Assembly: GCA_016169945.1 (NCBI GenBank)
Contig: JADLSH010000395.1
Coordinates: 7,964,001 to 8,028,000 of the forward strand
Source: Trachythela sp. YZ-2020
Lineage: Eukaryota > Cnidaria > Anthozoa > Malacalcyonacea > Clavulariidae
Direction: 5' to 3'
DNA length: 64,000 bases
A program made the translations under genes and the position numbers. Under the pieces are notes generated by a model, which was given only the letters and a program-made list of their open reading frames with translations, searched no databases and had not been told where the DNA came from. This document shows, one piece after another, positions 55,665-64,000 of the stretch; the first letter of the stretch is position 1; every line of letters starts with the position of its first letter.

Positions 55665-57340
55665 GAGCCTGGGGCAACTAACTGTTTTAGTAGAAATTTC
55701 AAAGAGAAAAACAAACACAGAAAGTTATGAGGTCAGTTGAAAAAGGGTATAGGACAAAATTCAGTGCTTTTCTCAACGGCCGGTTATTAAAAACATGCCA
55801 GCAAAAGACAATAACATATCGAAGTGAAACAAAAACAAACAATTTCATGAGAAAAATACTTTGGAAGGGCTCAAATACAAAGTAGAATGGTTTTAAAAAT
55901 ATATCACAGCTAGGTTTTTGCTGAATATAACGATATAAATGAGGATAAAACGAATAATTTTAAAAATAAACACTTGAGTGGTTGAGCCCTACGGAAAAAG
56001 TTTTATACATGTACATTTCAACAGCGAGAAAACGCTGCCTTTCATGGAAGAAAAATAGTGTATTTGTTATCACTTACCTTTAAAAATGTCAAATATATAT
56101 CCTCCTTGAATTTAGCGGCAGTTTTTTTAATTTAAAACTTTGAATCAAGCTCAAAAAAACGATTTTTGTTTTAAATTCGGCAGCTTGCGAAGCCATTTAA
56201 AACAAAAGGCTTTTTAGAGACTCAATATGGACCAATCAGAATGCAGGAAAAGCAATAGACACCTCACAATTTCTACTAAATATATATATATATATATCTT
56301 AATTAAACTATTTTAATATGTTTCATTACTCCTTTTTTTGCTACTCACTGTATAGGAGCTGATATAGGGCGCGTAGTTCAACCAATCAGATTGCAGAATA
56401 GTTCGTATACGGTGGATGACTATATTATAAATATATATATAGGGCTTAACCCTTCAACAAATCATGAGTTTTAGAGCAGATAGTTAGTCCTTTCCTTTGA
56501 AAATCCTTTCTAAGAGTCTCGAAATAATTATGTTGAGCCTAATTTCCATAACTTGGAGAAGTCACAATATTGGTGTCAACACGATAAGTTTGTTTTTTAA
56601 TTCAGGGCGAAAACGTGAGTCTTTGGCAAGGGCGTCAATCCTGGGGGAGATGGGGGGGGACGAATCTCTCCCACCTTTTGGGCAGAGGGGGATCAATATG
56701 TAATTACCCCCCCCTTTTTTTTACCACTTTGGCTTATACAACATCTTCTGAAGTACTCCCTCAAAATCTTCTCTGGGAGCATGCTCGCATACACCCTAGT
56801 GCCCTTGTACGTTCGGCTCAATAGACAATTTTGGCCCCTTTACCACGCCCGGGCAAAACAAACTCCACGGGAGCATGCCCCTTGGAATCCCAACAAACAT
56901 TGTTGCACCGTTGGGGCGTCATGCCCTGAATCTATGCTTGTTTTGCACCCCCCTCCCTAACATGGTAAACATGTTACATGCCTCCATAACTATTACCAGT
57001 CTCCATCTCCCCCCACTTTTCGTCCTTGGTTAAAAGCTAAAGAAATATTAATATTAGTATGATGGCAGGGGGCGATATTTTTGACGTCCCTACTTCATCA
57101 TTTATGAAAGGGCAACACTTATCTTGGCTTTTCAATTGCCATCTACCACCGCTTTGTTTATTTGATAATTACTATATTTTACAAAGGAAACAACATATAT
57201 TTTGAGTCAGATAAAAGTCAAACTACATGTCCTGATGTCCACAAATTCCACAAATATATAGATGAGATTTTTGAAGAAGAAGTATATTTATTGTTATATA
57301 TATAATGTGTTTGTTATTATAAAATTTTGCATGTATATGG

Positions 57341-57427
57341 GATCCACAGTAATTGGCTACGGCTGTTGTGGCAATCCTGCCTTGTATATTTTATCAAGGT
57401 AAAGTTAAATAAATATATAAATAATTG
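57341..57427 (+). repeat. Orphan CR1-like 3' tail
   Basis: GATCCACAGTAATTGGC, then GCTGTTGTGGCAATCCTGCC, then AAGTTAAATAAATATATAAA. Same order of motifs as the tail at 11071-11214. No RT is attached. Confidence 0.65.
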
Positions 57428-57639
57428 AAAATTATAGGGTCCATTATAGGAAAACAAGAGTAAATATTCCCAACCAGATTTTCAAAAAAAAATGCTAAAG
57501 CAATTACCAAAAATTTCTAATTAATAAGAAGTGCTTAAAAATCGTGAAAAATTACCAAAAGTAATTTAAATTTCCAAGTTTGGTCACACTGAATTGACAT
57601 GTGACAAAATTAAAATGACCCGATTCTTGTTTGGACTGG

Positions 57640-57703
57640 CTCTGACCACTGATCTGAATATAGACTCTGACCACTGATCTGAATATAGACTCTGACCCAC
57701 TGC
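57640..57703. repeat. 25-bp tandem repeat (2.5 units)
   Basis: CTCTGACCACTGATCTGAAT is followed by ATAGA and repeated; the third unit is partial. A related TGACTCTGACCAC lies at 57812. Sequence 57704-58040 shows nothing else. Confidence 0.8.
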
Positions 57704-58039
57704 TCTGTCCCAGCCTCGTACCCAGGTTTTCTTAAGGGGTAAAAATCGTATTCAGCTGATTTATAGATTTCACTGATCTCTGATCTTTCCTTAAAGCGTG
57801 TATGTACCAGGCTGACTCTGACCACAGAGTACAACCAGAGGCCTCACAAGAGCAAAAATGCGTACCTGGCCGCTATTCTGTCTGATAATGACTTTATTTT
57901 CTGAAATTACCAGTGCAGTAAGAGAAGCATGCAACCCCTCCCCCTTCGAACAAAATGGCAAGCAAGATTTTCGAAAAACAACCATTTAAGAAACCCATGT
58001 TCTTTCCTTTATAACGGTTTACCTTGACTAAAGTTGTTA

Positions 58040-58176
58040 TTAGCAACATTAAATTTGTAAGCTTACGGTTTACCTCGATCTGTTCATGTCTGTATAATGT
58101 CTCTGTAGTTGTAATGTAAATGGTTGTTGAAAAGCCCTATAGGGAACAACTATTAAAATATCTATCTATCTAAATA
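58040..58176 (+). repeat. LINE-like 3' tail with (ATCT)n
   Basis: GTTGTTGAAAAGCCCTATAGG is followed by GAACAAC and AAAATATCTATCTATCTAAA. The CCCTATAGGG core and the GTTGTT/AACAAC arms can form a stem. The tetranucleotide tail is the kind used by CR1-clade LINEs. Confidence 0.55.
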
Positions 58177-58245
58177 GTTAACTTGAAATTTTGCAGTATT
58201 TTGCCCACCATTTTGAATGTTTCGGGGGGAGGGTGGAGTTGGACA

Positions 58246-58317
58246 CCTCTCCTTAGCGCACTGGCTAAGCATTGGTTACGCTCAAATCCACAAAACATTG
58301 GGATTTGATATCCAGTG
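58246..58317 (+). other. tRNA-like sequence, probable SINE head or tRNA pseudogene
   Basis: TTAGCGCACTGGCTAAGC is a good A-box/D-arm. GGGATTTGATATCC is a near B box (GGGTTCGAATCC type). CCTC at the start can pair with GAGG at the end. No standard anticodon arm is clear and no pol III terminator is directly placed. The stretch on to 59090 has no recognised gene. Confidence 0.4.
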
Positions 58318-59099
58318 AGGCATAGGCATACCAGGCGGGGGGGGGGGTGCAGGAGGGATCACTTTTAATTTACAATTTCCACTCTGTGCCAACCATGGTA
58401 ATGCCTCGTAGAAGTTCGTCAGCTAACAAAATCTCATGGATGTTTCTTTCCCATAGTTGGCAACTATGCAGTTGGGGAAAACGTTCTCTGCCCGCCTAAA
58501 AATTTGGCTCCGTACGCCTATGCAATGAGGTCTCTGGTTGTCTCTCCTCTGCATTCTGATGGTCTGAAAACGACTGTTCTTTGCCTTCGTTGGTTCGATC
58601 GATCACTCAAAATATGCCCGCATATTGGGATACTGTTCTAGAATTATTCATTTATAGTCAGAATAAATGTCGAAAAGCATCTTGCCATTGCCTAATAACA
58701 AGCAAAATAACAGACTGTTGCATGACTACATGCGAAACAGTGTCAGTCTTGCGGTTCAGTTCATCACTCTTGCGGTTCAGTGTACAAGATTGATGCGAAT
58801 GTGCCACTCAACAACCAACATGCCATCCTTATTCTTAAATCCTAAGACCTCATCTACACGTATCCGAATAAGTTTAACTGCAAACATTTGGTTCTGGATT
58901 CAAAAAGTTACGTGTACACACATATCTGGGATTTGTTGAAATTCGTTGCGTTTTCGACCATCCACGAGTATCCACAAATTCAAAAACGATACTAATAAAG
59001 GCTAGAATCGCTTACAAAGCATGTGCTATACTATAGAACTTGGTGTGATGTTATTAGCGCATGATGTTTATATTAGCCTAGATATTAGCAGCATGCGAA

Positions 59100-60328
59100 C
59101 AGGCCCTAGGAGGTTATTAGCATCTTCCATCCACACATATTCGCCTGTTCCAAAACAGTCACCGGTTACAACTTGTAACCAACTACGACCTATTTCGATT
59201 ACTGATATCATAATGCGACTCTTTGAAAAGATTGTCTATAAGAGCGAATTAGCAAGCACGTTTGAATCTATAATCGGTTCTGACCAGTTTGTGTATAAGA
59301 AAAATCATAATTCTTCCATGGCTCTTGTTAAATGCTATCATAAATGGACACAATGGCTTGATAAAGATGCAGACTTTCTCCGCGTTTTCTCATTTGATTT
59401 TAGCAAAGCATTTGACTCAGTATCTCACAGTATTCTATGTAATAAGCTGAAATCAGTTAGTCTTAATCCGTATATTGTTAACTGGACTATAAATTTTCTA
59501 AGCGGCAGACAACAAAGAGTGATTGTGGATGGTGTTACTACACAATTTTTGCCAATTAACCAAGGCGTCCCACAGGGAACAGTCTTGGGACCTATCTTGT
59601 TTTCCCTTATGATTAATGACTTAAAAGCACTTGATCCAGAAAGAAATCTCTTAATAAAATTTGCTGACGATATGAATCTCGGTGATCAAGATCCTAGTAC
59701 TGAAGAAGTGGACAACATTATGAATTGGTCAACGGAAAATCGGATGAAATTAAACTTTTGTAAAACCTGGGAAATAGTTGTAAGAGGCAAGATACCTTGT
59801 GCTCTCAATGACTGTATACCAGGAATTGAGCATAAGGATTCGCTTAAATTGTTGGGGGTTATCTTTAACGAAAATCCCTGTAATTGGGATCTTCAAATTG
59901 ACAGCATTTTACGTAAGGCCAATAGTCGCCTGTATATTCTTAGAATTTGTCGATATTACGGATACCCTAAGGATCAGCTTTGCATGTTATTTCATAGTCT
60001 GATAATGTCTCTGTTCCTATGTGGAATTGAAATTTGGGGAAGTGCTTATCAAGATAAATACCTAAGTCGTATAGATCGCTTTTGTAAAAGAGCTTTCAAG
60101 TTTGGTTACACTACAAAAAAGATTAGTATATCTGAAATAGTTGTAGACAGAGATCGCAAGCTGTGGAAATGTATAGTAAACAATCCAGAACATTCCTTGT
60201 ATGATTTATTGCCTTTGAAGCGGAAAAGAGTGTTACGTAAAAGGGGACACGATTTCATCCTGCCTAAGGTCCGAACAGAACGATTCAAGAAAACATTTAT
60301 AAATAGATGTCTTTTTAACTTTGTATAG
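59100..60328 (+). pseudogene. LINE reverse transcriptase, 5'-truncated but open
   Basis: The frame reads into RT with NQLRPISITDIIMRLFEKIV, FSFDFSKAFDSVSHSI, GVPQGTVLGPILFSLMINDL and LIKFADDMNLG. The catalytic FADD is present. The thumb has LKLLGVIFNENPCNWDLQID and FLCGIEIWGSAY, and the end has FILPKVRTERFKKTFINR. About 400 codons run without a break to TAG at 60326. The frame is open further upstream to 59021, but the LINE homology begins only around 59100-59160. The start codon there is accidental. Confidence 0.8.
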
Positions 60329-60448
60329 AACTGTATATACTTTTTATATTTCTTAATACTTTTAATACTATCTAGTCCATAGTTGTAAAAATTATCTATG
60401 TAAGCTTGCACGGTTGTTGCGTAGTATTTTCTAATAAAGACTTATCAA
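59100..60448 (+). mobile_element. 5'-truncated LINE with (TCAA)n tail
   Basis: One open RT frame (about 59100-60328) is followed by a 120-bp 3' region with AATAAAG and TATCAATCAATCAA at 60435-60453. The endonuclease is missing. It belongs by its C-terminus to the same group as the fragment at 16507-17190. Confidence 0.8.
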
Positions 60449-60644
60449 TCAATCAAACGACCTACTGCAGTTTAGTGTCTTTAAACTGAAATCGATCAGA
60501 AATATAGTAAATCCAGATAAAAGTATTTCATATAAATATTTGCCATTCCGGTTATTACAGTTTGCCTGTAATCTTTTTAGAAATATTATGCCATGCTTTA
60601 TAATCTTTACACATTATATTATTATATATATATATCGAGGTACA

Positions 60645-60990
60645 GTCATGAGGACATGAATATGATTACACACTGCACTTGTGGGGATATGAATATGATT
60701 GCACACTGGACTTCTGGGGACATGAACTGCATATGATTACATACTGCACTTGTGGGGACATTAATATGATTACACACTGCACTTGTGGGAACGTGAGTAT
60801 GATTACACACTACTTGTGGGGACATTAATATGATTACACACTGCACTTGTGGGAACGTGAGTATGATTACACACTACTTGTGGGGACATGAATTGAATAT
60901 GATTACACAATTGCACTTGTGGGGACATGAAATATGCTTTCACACTGGATTTGTGGAGACACAAATAAGATTACACAAGGGTATCTGCAA
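60645..60990. repeat. Minisatellite, about 32-bp unit, roughly 10 units
   Basis: The unit is GACATGAATATGATTACACA followed by CTGCACTTGTGGG, with variation in length and sequence. Two units around 60780-60880 form a higher-order pair (GGAACGTGAGTATG alternating with GGGACATTAATATG). Open frames in this region are products of the repeat. Confidence 0.85.
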
Positions 60991-61240
60991 GGTAGGGAAT
61001 GCTATATGGGCACTTTAATTTAACTATTCTATAAAGTGTTGAAATATGACGTCTTTGCAACACAAATTACATTAAGTATATTTTAAATTGTTGATAATGA
61101 TTCAGTGTATATATATGCCAAAAGATATCAGATTGCAGGCTGGATTGCGCTGTGTTTAAGTGCATGCTCTATCCGTCTATCATAGTTTGCCAGGATTAGG
61201 CCCGAGCAAGCAGCAGTTAAAAACATGTTTATAAGCTAAA

Positions 61241-61579
61241 TGTAACTCCCGGCTTCCCTTTCGTATAGTATTACCCCGTTTCGCCAGGATTGTTTTCGCA
61301 AATATATAGATCGCACTTTCGTATTCGTCTTTAATTATGAACTGACAAGTCCTTCGTCTTTCCGTCGAGAATTAAAAGTACGCAAACCTTATATCAAACT
61401 TTTAATATGGAATATAGACTTAACTTAACTTGACGTAAACGAATGTTTTCTTATAGTAATACTAAGTACTTTCACTGTTCGCAGTTCGCATCGAAAAGGC
61501 ACTCCCGCTCCACCTGTCCGCAGGCTACAAGCCCATGGGTCACTCAAATATAAGACTGCAGCACAGGACTGCAGTTACA
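61241..61579 (-). repeat. 3' LTR of the BEL/Pao element
   Basis: 339 bp bounded by TGTAACT and AGTTACA, a perfect 7-bp inverted terminus. A purine-rich AGAGGAGCCA lies just before it on the minus strand and would serve as the polypurine tract. Confidence 0.75.
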
Positions 61580-61660
61580 TGGCTCCTCTAAATTGCCAAA
61601 TGCAATTTACAAAATAAACTAAATGTTAAGCTATATATAATCACAATGTTCGATTATATA

Positions 61661-61735
61661 CTTCATAGTTCAATATAGGCTCCTTGGCTCCTCGTACACT
61701 TCATAGTTCAATATAGGCTCCTTGGCTCCTCGTCG
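61661..61735. repeat. 38-bp tandem duplication upstream of the LTR
   Basis: CTTCATAGTTCAATATAGGC plus TCCTTGGCTCCTCGTA is present twice in a row with one or two differences. It lies between the integrase stop and the LTR. Confidence 0.9.
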
Positions 61736-61743
61736 GGGAATCG

Positions 61744-63072
61744 TTAATCTTCATGCTGCGCATCGACCTTGAGGAGCAATACTAACTTCTGAATCGGTCG
61801 TTCTAAGATGCTTGTTGCTCGAACTCGTTCTCCGCGCTCGTTCAGAAGGGAATCTGCCAACGCAAGTTTAACCTTTCGCACGAGGCCGTCTTCGTCGATG
61901 TACGCTTCTTCAACACGAGCACTTCGCCAACGATTTCGGGGGGTGGTGTCTTCCTTTATAAGAACTATATCTCCTTTAGACATGTTTCGCCGAGGGTTGC
62001 TCCACTTTTGTCTTTCTTGTAGCGTGCAAAGGAATTCTTTACGCCAACGTGACCAAAATTGATTTACAAGGTATTGGACGCGTCGCCATCGTTTTATTAA
62101 GTAGAGGTCAGCTCGTTCAAACTCTCCTGGTGGTGGTAGAAGGATTCGTGTCTTCATGGTCAAGAGGTGGTTTGGGGTTAGAGGTTCAGCATCGGTGGGA
62201 GAGGAAAGATTATCTACAGTTAATGGGCGACTATTTACAATAGCCTCCGTTTCGCACATGAATGTTTGCAGCGACTCTTCATCCAATTGTGTGCCGTTCT
62301 TCTCAAGGAGAGCCCTTAGGACGTTCCGTGCCGTTCTGATCTGGCGTTCCCAGACTCCGCCCATATGACTGGCTGTGGGAACGTTCATTTCAAACTCGAA
62401 CCAGTCGCACTCTTGTTCCAGGAGAAATGATCGCACGTGGTCGTGATTCATTCTCTCCAAAGCTTCCTTTAACTCTCGTCGAGCACCAGCCAAATTCGTA
62501 CCTTGATCTGATCTCAATAGTCGCACAGGTCCACGTCTGGCTAGGAAACGACGCAGAGCGTTGATAAATGAATCCGTCTCTAACGATTTCGCAGTTTCAA
62601 GATGGATTGCACGCGACGATAAGCATGTGAACAACACGCCGTAACGTTTCAGTTCCTTTCGACCCTCTTTAATATGCCAAGGACCGAAGTAATCTACAGC
62701 GCAAAACGTGAACGGTGGCGCAGGTGCTAATCTGTCTGCGGGAAGTTCAGCCATTTTCTGTTCTCCTACGGTACCACGAAGCCTTTGGCACGAGACGCAG
62801 TCGGTAATGTGACGACACACAGCGGAGCTTCCACCAATAATCCAAATTCCGTTCTCGCGAATGTTATTTAAGGTCATTCTGCGTCCTTGGTGGTTAATTC
62901 GTTGATGATAATGTCGGATGATCAGAGCTGTAATATGTCCCTTTCTTGGTAAGATGACTGGGTGCTTCATATGATAAGAAGCTTCTGCTCGATTGATTCT
63001 TCCTCCGACTCTAATTAAGCCCTCTTTATCTATGAACGGATCTAGGCGGTAAAGAGCGCTGGTTTTCTTCAA
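61744..63072 (-). CDS. BEL/Pao integrase (open, 442 codons)
   Basis: Integrase joins the element's cDNA to target DNA. The zinc-binding region is IRHYHQRINHQG with the paired cysteines in HITDCVSCQRLRG. The catalytic core shows FCAVDYFGPW (Asp), LLRSDQGTNLAG (Asp) and the Glu in MGGVWERQIRTA. Further motifs are SRAIHLETAKSLETDSF and NSRPLT. The C-terminal domain is MSKGDIVLIKEDTTPRNRW. The whole domain is one open frame, while the sequence just upstream is frame-broken. In the full element it is part of a polyprotein, so the apparent ATG at 63072 is not a real start. Confidence 0.85.
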   Translation of the reverse strand: MKKTSALYRLDPFIDKEGLIRVGGRINRAEASYHMKHPVILPRKGHITALIIRHYHQRINHQGRRMTLNNIRENGIWIIGGSSAVCRHITDCVSCQRLRGTVGEQKMAELPADRLAPAPPFTFCAVDYFGPWHIKEGRKELKRYGVLFTCLSSRAIHLETAKSLETDSFINALRRFLARRGPVRLLRSDQGTNLAGARRELKEALERMNHDHVRSFLLEQECDWFEFEMNVPTASHMGGVWERQIRTARNVLRALLEKNGTQLDEESLQTFMCETEAIVNSRPLTVDNLSSPTDAEPLTPNHLLTMKTRILLPPPGEFERADLYLIKRWRRVQYLVNQFWSRWRKEFLCTLQERQKWSNPRRNMSKGDIVLIKEDTTPRNRWRSARVEEAYIDEDGLVRKVKLALADSLLNERGERVRATSILERPIQKLVLLLKVDAQHED

Positions 63073-64000
63073 GTTAGCCTTACGATCTTTAGCGTCATCT
63101 CGATTCGTGGGGTTGGGTTTCAGCGGCGCAAAAGTTCGATTTCGTTGGAAATGTTTCGTTTTGAACTGCCTTGAGAATTTCTACTTCAGCTTGACGCAAC
63201 TCTTCTATGTTTGATGGCTGATACGGCTGAGCGGTTTTCTTCGCTTGGCTTCGCGTTGACCTCGTTTGTCGATTTCTCAGGCGTTGTCGAAGTCTTAAAC
63301 AAACGCGATGGCTCTTTTGGCGCGATGCCAATCCGAATAGTATTCGAGTCGCTCGGGAATCATTTCCATCTTGGCGTCGGTTCCTTGTGTGACCAACGAT
63401 TTTACCTTTCGTACTTCCGGATCGTCAGCTGCAAGAGGTTGGCTTTCGAGGCAGGTCGTCTTGATCTCGGGTTCCCATAGAAACACGGGTCCATGAAGCC
63501 ATCGTGGATTGGTCATGAGCTCTTGAGCGCAAACCTCGAGAGGCGTCATCTGCTGGATTCTCCTTGCTTTCGATGTATCGCCATTGATTCGTTAGTCTTT
63601 CTCGAATCTGTTGCACTCGGTTGCAACGAATATATGAAAACGTCGGGCGTCATTATTAATATAACCGAGTACCACTTTGCTATCCGTCCAGAATACGTCA
63701 GTGATTCCTTCGTAGTTAAGCTCTTGTGTAACATGGTACTTACTTTCACCGAGACTAACGCTGCTGTCAATTCCAGGCGAGGATTGTGACACTCTTTAAC
63801 GGACACACGAGCCTTTCCGACCACTTAATGAGCAATGGACTTCGTCTTCGTCGTTGACCAATCGCAAGTAAGAGCATTGACCATACCCGGTGGTACTGGC
63901 GTCGGAGAAATGGTGAAGCTAGATCGATTTCAATTCTTGAATCCATCTGGTCGGAAACATCTTTGCACGCCGAGATCGTTGAGCAGAAGCAGGTCATTAC
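63073..64000 (-). pseudogene. BEL/Pao RNase H region, frame-broken
   Basis: Pieces in several frames read NPRLELTAALVSVKVSTML, FWTDSKVVLGYINND (RNase H Asp), QQIRERLTNQWRYIESKENP with ADDASRGL, PRWLHGPVFLWEPE and IEELRQAEVEILKAVQNETF. This order is the RNase H to integrase connection of BEL/Pao. At least four frame changes occur in about 900 bp. Confidence 0.75.

Larger units (their letters stand above)
61241..64000 (-). mobile_element. BEL/Pao LTR retrotransposon, 3' part, running off the window
   Basis: On the minus strand: RNase H region, integrase, a short spacer with a duplicated 38-bp block, then an LTR. The order RH-IN-LTR and the protein motifs are BEL/Pao. Gag, protease, RT and the 5' LTR lie beyond position 64000. 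The flank of the LTR is GCTAAA; the other flank is not visible. The 60991-61240 stretch shows nothing recognised. Confidence 0.85.

Noticed and set aside
56497..56824. Short open frames around 56.5-56.8 kb
   Set aside because: G- and C-run-derived frames without motif; region shows no splice or family evidence.
58246..58317. Functional tRNA gene
   Set aside because: Anticodon arm not clear and B box deviates (GGGATTTGATATCC); more likely SINE head or pseudogene.
60646..61018. Repetitive His/Asn/Val-rich open frames
   Set aside because: Produced by translating the 32-bp minisatellite; no evidence of a gene.
1..64000. Bacterial or viral contamination
   Set aside because: GT-AG introns, animal-type LINE, BEL, gypsy and MULE families and AT-rich intergenic DNA throughout; no operon-like coding density.

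Overview
This 64 kb window is nuclear DNA of an animal, most likely a marine invertebrate. A cnidarian would fit best, but a sponge, mollusc or invertebrate deuterostome is possible. The support is canonical GT–AG introns, AT-rich intergenic DNA, and a dense mix of metazoan transposon families: CR1-like LINEs, BEL/Pao and Ty3/gypsy LTR elements, FLYWCH-MULE, hAT and Tc1/mariner-type miniature elements. I saw no rRNA gene, CRISPR array, bacterial operon or intact long host gene. Most of the window is transposon inside transposon.

Region 1 (1-7 kb). A 3 kb non-autonomous DNA transposon (9-3031) is bounded by an exact 8-bp target duplication and holds two hAT-type miniature elements. Next, a five-exon gene that is easy to miss (3172-4904, minus) keeps one reading frame across four GT-AG introns. 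It is divergent from a RecQ-type helicase remnant (5169-6745, plus) that carries a frame break at its DEAH box and an in-frame stop.

Region 2 (7-18 kb). A CR1-like LINE (7701-11214) has an N-terminal hydrophobic segment followed by a 2A-like GDIATNPGP motif. After it lies a FLYWCH-MULE transposon (about 11603-17723) whose ends are 15-bp minisatellites. It has been broken by three later insertions: a TA-flanked foldback, a hAT-type element that itself carries a BEL/Pao fragment, and a 5'-truncated LINE.

Region 3 (18-44.5 kb). On the minus strand lie a degenerate DUF6589-like multi-exon gene with ankyrin-like sequence (18.06-22.97 kb) and, upstream of it, a separate or connected five-exon gene (25.4-44.45 kb). 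A Ty3/gypsy element (25743-38292) has inserted into the last recognised exon of the latter, with a 4-bp target duplication. That gypsy is split in its reverse transcriptase by a long-TIR foldback element (27932-35204), which in turn holds a two-ORF LINE. A 4.1 kb hAT transposon (39158-43250) sits in an intron of the same gene and is itself interrupted by a 396-bp hAT-type miniature element.

Region 4 (44.5-64 kb). LINE fragments in both orientations surround a near-complete CR1-like element (46378-51009) whose ORF1 has a SAP-like segment, a coiled coil and an SGNH/GDSL-esterase-like domain. After it come a decayed C2H2-linked multi-copy gene (52957-54477), SINE- and tRNA-like pieces, more LINE remnants, a roughly 32-bp minisatellite, and a BEL/Pao element on the minus strand with its 3' LTR at 61241-61579. 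That element runs off the right edge.

Most coding remnants carry one-base frame breaks. They are therefore decayed copies, or the assembly has residual indel errors, or both. Functional claims below rest on motifs read by eye and on family knowledge. No database search was run.
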